NCBI RefSeq assembly: GCF_003352915.1 | Contig: NZ_CP022314.1 | Location: 708,637 to 772,636 of the forward strand | DNA length: 64,000 nucleotides | DNA from: Arthrobacter sp. PM3 | GTDB lineage: Bacteria > Actinomycetota > Actinomycetes > Actinomycetales > Micrococcaceae | Direction: 5' to 3' | Shown: positions 37,002-44,406 of the stretch, in pieces | How positions within the stretch are numbered: the first letter of the stretch is position 1 | How the letters are laid out: each line of letters begins with the position of its first letter | Position numbers and translations under genes: made by a program | Notes under the pieces: generated by a model | Database searches by the model: none | Seen by the model: the letters and a program-made list of their open reading frames with translations, nothing else | What the model was told of the DNA's origin: nothing

Positions 37002-37475
37002 TCACGCGGCGATGCTGAGGTGGCTCGCCAGCCGGTCGAAGGAATCCCGCCAGCCCTCGCCGTGACGGTCGCGGCTGGCCGCGGACTCGAACGGGCCCTG
37101 GGTGAACGTCATCTGGGTGCCCCCGTCGATCTCCTCCAGCCGGATGGTCACCTCGGTCTCAAAGCCGCGGGTGCCGTCCGGCTTGTCCCAGGCGTGCGTG
37201 AACACGAACAGGTGCGGCGGCTCGACGTCGGTGTGGACGCCGCTCCACCAGTATTCCTGCCCGGTGCTGTCCTGGACCATGCAGGCGCGGTACAGTCCGC
37301 CGACTTCGAGGTCGGCGTCAATGCTCTCCCGCGGCACGTGAAAGCCCCGCGGGCCCCACCAGTCCGGAGCCTGGTCGGGGTCCGTCAGCGCGGACCAGAC
37401 CACCCCGAGCGGTGCCCTGAACTCGCGGACAATGACCAACATGAGGTCCGTGTCGCCGGACGCCTGTTCGCTCAT
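37002..37475 (-). CDS. SRPBCC (AHSA1-like) family protein
   Basis: This 157-aa protein has the START/Bet v1-like fold: REFRAPLGVVWSALTDPDQAPDWWGP at the start (shown in part by WWGPRGFHV), a GFETEVTIRLEEIDGGTQMTF strand pair and a C-terminal helix GWRDSFDRLASHL. AHSA1-like members bind hydrophobic ligands or act as co-chaperones; many are simply uncharacterised. GGGAGAGG precedes the start. It converges with the DUF4031-HD gene with 7 bp between them. Confidence 0.85.
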   Translation of the reverse strand: MSEQASGDTDLMLVIVREFRAPLGVVWSALTDPDQAPDWWGPRGFHVPRESIDADLEVGGLYRACMVQDSTGQEYWWSGVHTDVEPPHLFVFTHAWDKPDGTRGFETEVTIRLEEIDGGTQMTFTQGPFESAASRDRHGEGWRDSFDRLASHLSIAA

Positions 37476-37537
37476 GAACCTCTCCCTCGGTTTCCTCGCA
37501 CGTGGCGGCGGCTGTGTCCGCAGGCCGCCCGGCCGCC

Positions 37538-37951
37538 CTAGCGGCGGCTGTGGCTGTAGGCCGTGACGAAGGGCCTGCTGGACGGGACGATCTGTTTGCC
37601 CAGCGGCATCAGCGACACCGGGATGAGCTTGAGGTTGGCGATGGCCAGCGGGATGCCGATGATCGTGATGGCCATGGCGAAAGCCGTGATGACGTGCCCG
37701 ATCGCCATCCAGATGCCGGCCACCACCAGCCAGATGACATTTCCCAACAGGGTGAAGACGCCGTTGCCGCCCGGCTTGTCCACCACCATGCGCCCGAACG
37801 GCCACAACGTGTAGGAAGCGATGCGGAACGAGGCCACTCCCCACGGGATGGTGACGACCAGCAGGCAGCAGACGACGCCGGCGAGGAAGTATCCGAGGGC
37901 CAGCCACAGGCCGCCGAAGAGCAGCCAGATGATGTTCAGGAGTGTCTTCAT
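37538..37951 (-). CDS. YccF domain inner-membrane protein
   Basis: This 137-aa membrane protein has two YccF repeats, each with NIIWLLFGGLWLALGY or NVIWLVVAGIWMAIGH followed by TIPWG or IIGIPLA. Three or four membrane segments are expected. The family is widespread with no firm function. It lies 62 bp upstream of the SRPBCC gene on the same strand, so the two may be co-transcribed. Confidence 0.88.
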   Translation of the reverse strand: MKTLLNIIWLLFGGLWLALGYFLAGVVCCLLVVTIPWGVASFRIASYTLWPFGRMVVDKPGGNGVFTLLGNVIWLVVAGIWMAIGHVITAFAMAITIIGIPLAIANLKLIPVSLMPLGKQIVPSSRPFVTAYSHSRR

Positions 37952-38029
37952 GGATCCATTCTCGCCCGTCGGAGTGACATTCGACCTAGGGGTTGGCCCG
38001 GAAAAATCCCTGAGTTTCGGCTACCGCCC

Positions 38030-38581
38030 TTACGCGTCCGGCTGCTTGACCATGGCGGCTTCAACACTGATCTTGACCTTGTCGCTGACCAGCAGGCCGC
38101 CGGCCTCGAGGGCGGCGTTCCAGGTCAGGCCGAATTCCTTGCGGCTGATGTCCGCCTCGGCACTGAACCCGGCCCGGGTGGCGCCGAACGGGTCCACCGC
38201 AACGCCGGTGTACTCGACTTCGAGCTCCACGGGTTTGGTGACGCCGCGGATCGTGAGGTCTCCGGTCAGCACGTAGTCGTCCCCGTCACCCCGGATCCCG
38301 GTGGCCCGGAATGTCATGTCCGGGTAGGTTTCGACGTCGAAGAAGTCCGCGCCGCGGACGTGGGCGTCACGGTTGGCGTCGCCCGAGTCGAAGCTGGCGG
38401 TCTTGATCGTGGCGTGCAGGCTGGCGTCGGCGAGTGAATCGTGCACCCTGGCCTCGGCAGAAGCCTCGTTGAACCGGCCGCGGACCTTGCTGATGCCCGC
38501 ATGGCGGACGCTGAAGCCGACTTCACTGTGGGACATGTCCAGCGTCCACACTCCGGGGGTCAAACCTTCGGGCAGAGTCAC
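38030..38581 (-). CDS. YceI family protein
   Basis: This 183-aa protein has the lipocalin-like YceI fold, with GVWTLDMSHSEVGFSVRHAGISKVRGRF at the start (cited in part: SHSEVGFSVRH), DVETYPDMTFRAT in the middle and EFGLTWNAALEAGG near the end. YceI proteins bind isoprenoid-like lipids in a central cavity. No signal peptide is seen, so it appears cytoplasmic, as in many actinobacterial members. It stands alone. Confidence 0.92.
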   Translation of the reverse strand: MTLPEGLTPGVWTLDMSHSEVGFSVRHAGISKVRGRFNEASAEARVHDSLADASLHATIKTASFDSGDANRDAHVRGADFFDVETYPDMTFRATGIRGDGDDYVLTGDLTIRGVTKPVELEVEYTGVAVDPFGATRAGFSAEADISRKEFGLTWNAALEAGGLLVSDKVKISVEAAMVKQPDA

Positions 38582-38824
38582 AACGGTCTCCTTCGAGCCG
38601 GGGCGGGCCTGTCCCGCCGGGACGGTCGGGGTGTTTCCCCACCCAGCATGCTAACGAGGAAGCCCCGCGCGGGCTAGGTCCCGCCGGCTCTTGACGCCCG
38701 GCGCCTGCTCTGGCCATCGCCCCACGGCCGGGTTAGTCTGGCCTGTAAATGCCGGGTAATCACCCAATTTCACGGCAGTACGCAAACCAACAACACTGTT
38801 CAAACCATCCTGATCGACCAAGTG

Positions 38825-39940
38825 ATGCGAGGAAACGTGGCCGGGACCCTGGGGAAACGTGGCAAGGCGGGTGCGGGCGCGGCCCTGTTGGGTCTGGTCC
38901 TGCTGCTGTCCGCCTGCGTTCCCGGACCGCCGGAGCCCTCGCCGCGCCCGAGCCCCGGCACGACCTCGCCGGGCCCGGCGCCGTCCGGACCGCCGTCGCC
39001 GACTGCCGCACCGTCCCCCGGAGAGACCGTGCACTTCACCGCCCAGGGGGACATCGGGATCAGCTCGGGCGCCAGGAAGGTGCTCGACGTCGTGGCCGGA
39101 CTCCAGCCCCAGTTCAACCTGGCGCTGGGCGACTTCGCGTACAAGGCCGGGTTCGAGCAGGAGTTCTGCGACATGGTCACCGGCCGCCTCGGCGGGGAGT
39201 TCCCCTACCAACTGCTGACCGGAAACCACGAGAGCGACGGCCGCGACGGCGACATCGGAAAGTACGTCCAGTGCCTGCCCAACAGGATGCCCGGACTCCA
39301 GGGGGAATACGGCACGCAATGGCGCATGGACGTCCCGGAGCAAAATCCCGTCGTCCGCTTCATTCTCGTCTCCCCGGGCATCGACTTCGCCGACGGACAG
39401 CCGCTGGACTACTCACGGGACAGCGAACGCTGGCGCTGGACCGTAGACGCGATCGACGACGCCAAATCGCGGAACATCGCGTGGACCGTGGTGGGCATGC
39501 ACACCCCCTGCCTGAGCGTCGGCAACTACGACTGCCAGGCCGGGCAGGAGTTCACGAACATGCTGATCGAGAAAAAGGTGGATCTGGTCCTGTCCGGCCA
39601 TGACCACGTCTACCAGCGGACACACCAGCTGGCCACCGGAGCGAACTGCCGGGAACTCGTTCCCGCCAGCTTCACCGCCGGCTGCCTGGCGGACACCGGC
39701 TCCTCGATGACCCAGGGTTCCGGCACCGTGTTCGCCACTGTCGGCGTCGGCGGCGTCGGGCTGTACAACGTGAAGACCGACGACCCGGAAATGCGCTACT
39801 TTGCCAGCACGTCCGGGAAGAACCAGGATCCGGCCCTCGGGACACTGGATGTCACGGCCACGCCGGAGGAACTGGCCGCCCGGTTCGTTCCCGCCGACGG
39901 CTACACCTTTACGGATACGTTCACGCTCCGGCGCGGGTAG
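38825..39940 (+). CDS. Metallophosphoesterase lipoprotein
   Basis: This 371-aa protein is exported as a lipoprotein (LLLSAC lipobox, Cys about 32), followed by a Pro/Ser-rich linker and a calcineurin-like phosphoesterase domain (about 65-340). Metal-site motifs visible are ALGDFAY, LTGNHESDG, VGMHTPC and SGHDHVYQR. It resembles secreted acid phosphatases or nucleotidases. The start could be ATG 38825 or GTG 38822. The first part of the 243-bp upstream gap has no other gene. Confidence 0.85.
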   Translation: MRGNVAGTLGKRGKAGAGAALLGLVLLLSACVPGPPEPSPRPSPGTTSPGPAPSGPPSPTAAPSPGETVHFTAQGDIGISSGARKVLDVVAGLQPQFNLALGDFAYKAGFEQEFCDMVTGRLGGEFPYQLLTGNHESDGRDGDIGKYVQCLPNRMPGLQGEYGTQWRMDVPEQNPVVRFILVSPGIDFADGQPLDYSRDSERWRWTVDAIDDAKSRNIAWTVVGMHTPCLSVGNYDCQAGQEFTNMLIEKKVDLVLSGHDHVYQRTHQLATGANCRELVPASFTAGCLADTGSSMTQGSGTVFATVGVGGVGLYNVKTDDPEMRYFASTSGKNQDPALGTLDVTATPEELAARFVPADGYTFTDTFTLRRG

Positions 39941-39956
39941 GCGGCCCGGTGCGGGA

Positions 39957-40051
39957 CCGCCAGGCGCGGGCCAGGCGAGGGCCAGGCGCGCCGGCTGGAA
40001 GCCGGCACCGCTCAAGAAGGGACCGCTCAGGAAGGGACCGCTCAGGCCGGC
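39957..40051. repeat. Short tandem repeats at the end of the GH16 gene
   Basis: An 11-bp unit (CCAGGCGCGGG type) repeats three times at about 39957-39989. A 15-bp unit ACCGCTCAGGAAGGG repeats three times at 40007-40051. The stop codon of the GH16 gene (40042-40044, minus strand) lies in the first 15-bp unit met by its transcript. Confidence 0.75.
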
Positions 40052-41109
40052 ACCCAGATGCTGATCCAGTCGAGGGAGACGTGGCCCTGGGCCGTGGGCG
40101 CCGGGCAGCCGGTCAGGCAGGACTCGGTCTGCAGGATCAAGTGCATGGGGGTGGTGGGCGCCTTGTTGCTGACGCCCAGCGAACGACCGTCAAGGAAGAA
40201 CTCGACCCGGCCCGGGCTCCATTCCATCGTGGCCACATGCCAGGACGTGACGGACTGGTCGGAATCGAACTTTTCAAACGCGTCCGCGCCGTTCCGGTCA
40301 TAATGCACGGCACCGTAGATGATCTTGGCCAGGTCCCCTTCCGGGAAGTCGACCTCGCCGTCCCGGGGCCAGACGCCGCTGTCCGGCCACAGAAGCCACG
40401 CCGTCTTGAATCCCGGGATCGCGTCGGCCCGGTAGCGCACCGAATACCGGCCGTAGAGCAGGCTGTTGGCCCGCGGCGGGTTGGAGCTGGCGTTGGGGAT
40501 CTTGGGCGTGGGCGCCGCCCCCATGATGATCCCGTTTTCCGTGTGCAGGTACCAGTCGAGTGTGCCGTTGCGGACGCTGAGAACTTTGGACGGGTAGTAG
40601 CCGGTCTTGCCCCCGTTTTTCTGCCCCGCCGTGTCCGGCGTGCCGTCCTTGTAGCCGGCGCTCCACCGTGAGCTGTAGAGCGGGCCGGGAAAACCGCCCA
40701 CCGGGACGTCACCGGCGGAGAAGTCCTCGACGAAGACCTGCTTCCAGCCGGGAAGATCGCCCGTCATGGACACGTCAGTGGTCCGGACCGGACCCGGCGC
40801 CGCACCTGCCCCCGCCGGCGGCGCGGAACCGGCGCCAGGTTCCGCGGCCGCCGGCGGTGCGGAGGCAGCGGGCGCCGGAGCAGCGGGCGCTGCGGCTGGA
40901 GGCGTCGCTGCAGGCGTCGCCGGAGGGGTTGCCGGCTGGCTGTTTGGAGAGGCCGAAACCGAGGTGAACAGCGGCCGCTCGGCGACAGGTGCGGTCACGC
41001 TGCCGCACCCGGCCAGCGCCAGGACCACGGCCGGGACCGGCAAGAAGCGAAAAAAATGGAGGCGTCGGCTGCGGATCGGCACTCGCCCCCTGTCAACGGG
41101 TGTCCGCAT
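40042..41109 (-). CDS. Secreted glycoside hydrolase family 16 lipoprotein
   Basis: This 355-aa lipoprotein (VVLALAGCGS, Cys about 35) has a Pro/Ala-rich linker to about residue 120 and a GH16 catalytic domain. The catalytic E-x-D-x-x-E signature is intact in DGEVDFPEGDL. GH16 enzymes cleave beta-1,3 or beta-1,4 glucans and galactans. It is divergent from a glycosyltransferase cluster, and may trim the polymer made there or degrade external glucans. It starts with a basic leader, which fits lipoprotein export. Confidence 0.9.
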   Translation of the reverse strand: MRTPVDRGRVPIRSRRLHFFRFLPVPAVVLALAGCGSVTAPVAERPLFTSVSASPNSQPATPPATPAATPPAAAPAAPAPAASAPPAAAEPGAGSAPPAGAGAAPGPVRTTDVSMTGDLPGWKQVFVEDFSAGDVPVGGFPGPLYSSRWSAGYKDGTPDTAGQKNGGKTGYYPSKVLSVRNGTLDWYLHTENGIIMGAAPTPKIPNASSNPPRANSLLYGRYSVRYRADAIPGFKTAWLLWPDSGVWPRDGEVDFPEGDLAKIIYGAVHYDRNGADAFEKFDSDQSVTSWHVATMEWSPGRVEFFLDGRSLGVSNKAPTTPMHLILQTESCLTGCPAPTAQGHVSLDWISIWVPA

Positions 41110-41331
41110 CCGGCTAGTCTCGCATGCGGGCAGCGGTCCATCAACCGAATCCGCAGTTTTTTAGTTGAAACTACAAGTTAATCCAAGGTTAATGCAAGGT
41201 GCCGTGATCAAACTTTAATCCTGGGGCAAATAACTAAGTTGTCCACAACTGTCGGGCGTGTGCATCGGGTCTGTTTCCGGGTCGAGCTACCGGGAAGCGC
41301 TGCAGTTGGGGCGAGCAGAATACTTCTTTGA

Positions 41332-42195
41332 GTGGTGAGGCCAGTGTCCATCCCTAATCTCAAGCCGACCGCGCGCCCCCAAACGACGCCCCCGCCGGCG
41401 AATCCCTCCGTCAGCGTGGTGATACCCACGCTGAACGAGGCAATGAACCTGCCTTGGGTGCTGCGGCGCATGCCCTCATACGTCGATGAGGTGGTTATTG
41501 TCGACGGCCGCTCCCTGGACGGCACCGTGGAAGTTGCCCAGGCTTTGCGCCTGGACGTCGTGGTGGTGAAAGAACCCCGCCCCGGCAAGGGAAATGCCGT
41601 GCGCGCCGGATTCGCGGCCGCTTCCGGCGACATCATTGTCATGCTCGACGGCGACGGCAGCATGGATCCCCAGGAAATCGGCTGGCTGGTGACTCCCCTG
41701 CAGCACGAATACGACTTCGTCAAAGGATCCCGCTATGTGACCGGCGGCGGCTCGGACGATCTGACCTGGTTGCGCAGCGGCGGGAACAAGATGCTCACCG
41801 GCCTCGCCAACGCCGTGCTGCACAGCGACTACTCGGACCTTTGCTACGGCTACATCGCCCTGCGCCGCGAATGCGTTGACATCCTGGAGCTGGAGTCGGA
41901 CGGGTTTGAGATCGAAACGGAACTCATCGTCCGGGCCTCGAGGGCCGGCCTGCGCATTGCCGAGGTTCCCAGCCATGAACTGTCCCGCATTTCCGGCCAG
42001 TCAAACCTGCACACGTTCCGGGACGGCTGGCGGGTGCTGCGCACACTGGCGCGCGAGCGCGTGAGCTGGGAGGCCCCCACCGCCGGGGCACGCCCCGAGG
42101 CCCTGCGCCGGGTCAAATACAAGTACCCGAACGAGGCGTTCCCGCACGTTCCCACCGATCCCAGCAGCGTGCTGGGCGTACGGGCAGGTGACTGA
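41332..42195 (+). CDS. Glycosyltransferase family 2 (polyprenyl-phosphate type)
   Basis: This 287-aa GT2 enzyme has SVVIPTLNEAMNLP (about 28-41), the metal-binding DGDGSMDP (about 103-110) and no membrane segment. It resembles dolichyl/polyprenyl-phosphate sugar transferases, which make a lipid-linked sugar donor. It begins the polysaccharide locus behind an AT-rich upstream region. The start may be GTG 41332 or GTG 41344. The next gene starts at its stop codon. Confidence 0.88.
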   Translation: MVRPVSIPNLKPTARPQTTPPPANPSVSVVIPTLNEAMNLPWVLRRMPSYVDEVVIVDGRSLDGTVEVAQALRLDVVVVKEPRPGKGNAVRAGFAAASGDIIVMLDGDGSMDPQEIGWLVTPLQHEYDFVKGSRYVTGGGSDDLTWLRSGGNKMLTGLANAVLHSDYSDLCYGYIALRRECVDILELESDGFEIETELIVRASRAGLRIAEVPSHELSRISGQSNLHTFRDGWRVLRTLARERVSWEAPTAGARPEALRRVKYKYPNEAFPHVPTDPSSVLGVRAGD

Positions 42196-42196
42196 A

Positions 42197-43195
42197 ATGT
42201 CCCTGAATCCGGGCCTGCCGGCCGTATCCGTCGTCATTTGCTCCTATTCCGAAGACCGCTGGGACCTGCTGATGGGGGCCCTGGACTCGGTCCGGACCCA
42301 GACCGTCCCGGCCAAGCAGACGATCGTCGTCGTCGACTACAACGTGGACCTCTACAAGCGGCTCATCTTCAGCGTCCCTGACGCGGTGATTGTCGAGAAC
42401 ACCGGCCCCAAGGGCCTCTCCGGCGCCCGGAACACCGGCACCGCCGTCGCGAAGGCCGAGATCGTGGCGTTCCTGGACGACGACGCCGAAGCCGCACCGG
42501 ACTGGCTCGAACGGCTCGCGGCCCTGTACGACGACCCCGGCGTCCTCGCCGTCGGCGGCCGGGTGGAACCGATCTGGGAAGCCGGACGACCGGGCCACTT
42601 CGCCAACGAGCTCGACTGGATCGTCGGCTGCACCTACCGGGGCATGCCCAAGGTTGCCGCCGAGGTCCGCAACGTGATCGGCGCGAACATGTCCTTCCGC
42701 GCCGACGTCCTTGACCGTGTCGGCGGCTTCAACACCGCCCTGGGCCGCCAGGACGCCGTGCCGCTGGGCTGCGAAGAAACCGAGCTGTGCATCCGCGCCG
42801 TCATCGGCGCCCCGGGATCGCGCGTGGTCTACGAGCCCGCGGCCCTGGTGCACCACCACGTTCCGGCCGGGCGCGGCACCCTGCGGTACATGCTGGCGCG
42901 CTCCTGGTCAGAAGGTATTTCCAAGGCCCAGGTCAGCAAGGTGGTCGGCCACAAGCGGGCGCTCGGCCCCGAACGGCGGTATGTCCGGCAGGTCCTGCCC
43001 CGTGCGGTGTTTGCCGGCGTCCGCAGCTGGCTCAGCGGTGAGGACCGGGCCGGGCTCGGCCGGGCGGCAGCCATCGTCGCCGTCCTCACCGCCACGGCGG
43101 CCGGCTACGTGCGCGGCCGCCGCCTGCCCGTTGCTCCCGCGCCGCTGAAACCGGCCCCGGTGCCGGCCGAAGAGCCCTGGAGGGAAGTCCAGTGA
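42197..43195 (+). CDS. Glycosyltransferase family 2
   Basis: This 332-aa GT2 enzyme has SVVICSYSEDRWD, the FLDDDAEAAPDW metal site (about 92-103) and a GANMSFRADVLDRVGGF acceptor-loop motif (in part), with a Glu-rich CEETELCIRA base region. A weak hydrophobic stretch near the C-terminus (AAAIVAVLTATAAGYV) may anchor it to the membrane. The ATG at 42197 has AGGTGA before it; a GTG at 42188 is also in frame. It would add a sugar to a growing chain. Confidence 0.88.
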   Translation: MSLNPGLPAVSVVICSYSEDRWDLLMGALDSVRTQTVPAKQTIVVVDYNVDLYKRLIFSVPDAVIVENTGPKGLSGARNTGTAVAKAEIVAFLDDDAEAAPDWLERLAALYDDPGVLAVGGRVEPIWEAGRPGHFANELDWIVGCTYRGMPKVAAEVRNVIGANMSFRADVLDRVGGFNTALGRQDAVPLGCEETELCIRAVIGAPGSRVVYEPAALVHHHVPAGRGTLRYMLARSWSEGISKAQVSKVVGHKRALGPERRYVRQVLPRAVFAGVRSWLSGEDRAGLGRAAAIVAVLTATAAGYVRGRRLPVAPAPLKPAPVPAEEPWREVQ

Positions 43196-43308
43196 CCGGC
43201 GCCGGCGAGGCGTCCGTCCCAGAACCCGGCACGGTGCCCACCCTGCACCGGGAACCACCCGACCGCCCGAACCCGACCCCAGAAAGTTTGGATTATGAGC
43301 CAGTCTGA
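43192..43308 (+). CDS. Small 38-aa ORF coupled between GT2 and kinase genes
   Basis: A GTG at 43192 overlaps the upstream GT2 stop (GTGA), and a strong GGAGGG ribosome site ends 7 nt before it. The frame runs 38 codons and stops inside the start of the next gene, overlapping it by 14 bp. The product is Pro- and Glu-rich and ends in ESLDYEPV. It fills a gap that would otherwise be 99 bp in a tightly packed locus. It may be a real peptide, a translational coupler, or chance; no family is known to me. Confidence 0.45.
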   Translation: MTGAGEASVPEPGTVPTLHREPPDRPNPTPESLDYEPV

Positions 43309-44395
43309 ACGCGACGTGAAACAGCCGATGAGTGCGTCCGCAGGAGCCTCCTTCGACGTCCATGGGATCGTAGGAATCGATGTGGAGGCCGGGACACCGG
43401 GGGAACCGCAACTCCGTGACATGCTCGCCCCGTTCCTGGGGAACTCCAGCGCGCCCCGGCGGATCACCGTCGGCGGGAAGGTCTCGCCGGTGTCCAGCCA
43501 GTCACACGCGGAGGACGCCTACCGCTTCACCGGCGAATCCCTCTACATCCCGGCGGACCGGGTCCAGATCCTCGAGACGAAGGACGGGTACCGGATCGAA
43601 GGCGCCGGCGAGCTGCTGACCTCCGTCATCCCCCTGCTGGACCGCCTCTGCGTGCAGGAGGAAACCGCGATGATCCACGCCGCCGTGGTGGACTTCCGCG
43701 GCTCCGGGGTACTCCTGCCGGCCTGGGGCGGGGTCGGTAAGACCAGCACCGTGGCGAAACTGGTGGCCATGCCCGACGTAAGGTTCATGGCCGACGACTG
43801 GGCCTTCATGGGTTCCGGCGGCATGCTCATGGGCTACGCCAAACCGATGTTCATCAAACCCCATCATCGCGCCATCTACCCGGACATGTTCCGGGGGACG
43901 CGCAAACCCCTGGCCCCCGGCTGGCTGACAACCCCTGTCGCCCACCTGGCCACGGCGGTCCATCCGGTCATAGTCCGGTATCCAAAAACGGCCGCCTTCA
44001 CCCGCCGCTGGTCCCCCGAGCACCGGATGGTGCAGCCGGAACATGTCTTCGGCGCGCAGCGGATCTCCTCCGCGGCGCCAACGCAGCTGGCCATCTTCCT
44101 CGAGCGCTTCGACGGTGCCGACGCACGGCTGGAGGCACGCAGCGCGGAGTGGATGACATCGCGGATCGTCGGCAACTTCCATTCGGAACTGCCCATGGTG
44201 TCGCGGCGGCTCGTCGAGGCCCTCGGCGCCACCAGCCTCGTTCCCCTCGAGGCCCACTTCGGCCAGAAGGCCGCCGTGGTGCGCCGCGCCTTGGAAGACG
44301 TCCCCTGCTGGCTGCTCCGGCTGCCCGCCGCCTGGTCCGCGGACCAGGCATCCGACTTCATCGCAAACCTGGTCCGCTCAAAACTGGATGAGTGA
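43295..44395 (+). CDS. HprK-like P-loop kinase
   Basis: This 366-aa protein has a central P-loop, AWGGVGKTS (about 148-156), and a FMADDWAFMG motif that resembles the nucleotide/phosphate loop of HPr kinase. The N-terminal 100 residues look like the all-beta or PqqD-like part of related proteins but are unassigned. HprK-like proteins occur in exopolysaccharide and lasso-peptide loci, where some phosphorylate peptides or sugars. It is placed between glycosyltransferases. The substrate could be a sugar, a lipid-linked intermediate, or the adjacent small peptide. Confidence 0.7.
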   Translation: MSQSERDVKQPMSASAGASFDVHGIVGIDVEAGTPGEPQLRDMLAPFLGNSSAPRRITVGGKVSPVSSQSHAEDAYRFTGESLYIPADRVQILETKDGYRIEGAGELLTSVIPLLDRLCVQEETAMIHAAVVDFRGSGVLLPAWGGVGKTSTVAKLVAMPDVRFMADDWAFMGSGGMLMGYAKPMFIKPHHRAIYPDMFRGTRKPLAPGWLTTPVAHLATAVHPVIVRYPKTAAFTRRWSPEHRMVQPEHVFGAQRISSAAPTQLAIFLERFDGADARLEARSAEWMTSRIVGNFHSELPMVSRRLVEALGATSLVPLEAHFGQKAAVVRRALEDVPCWLLRLPAAWSADQASDFIANLVRSKLDE

Positions 44396-44406
44396 GGCGG
44401 TTCCAC

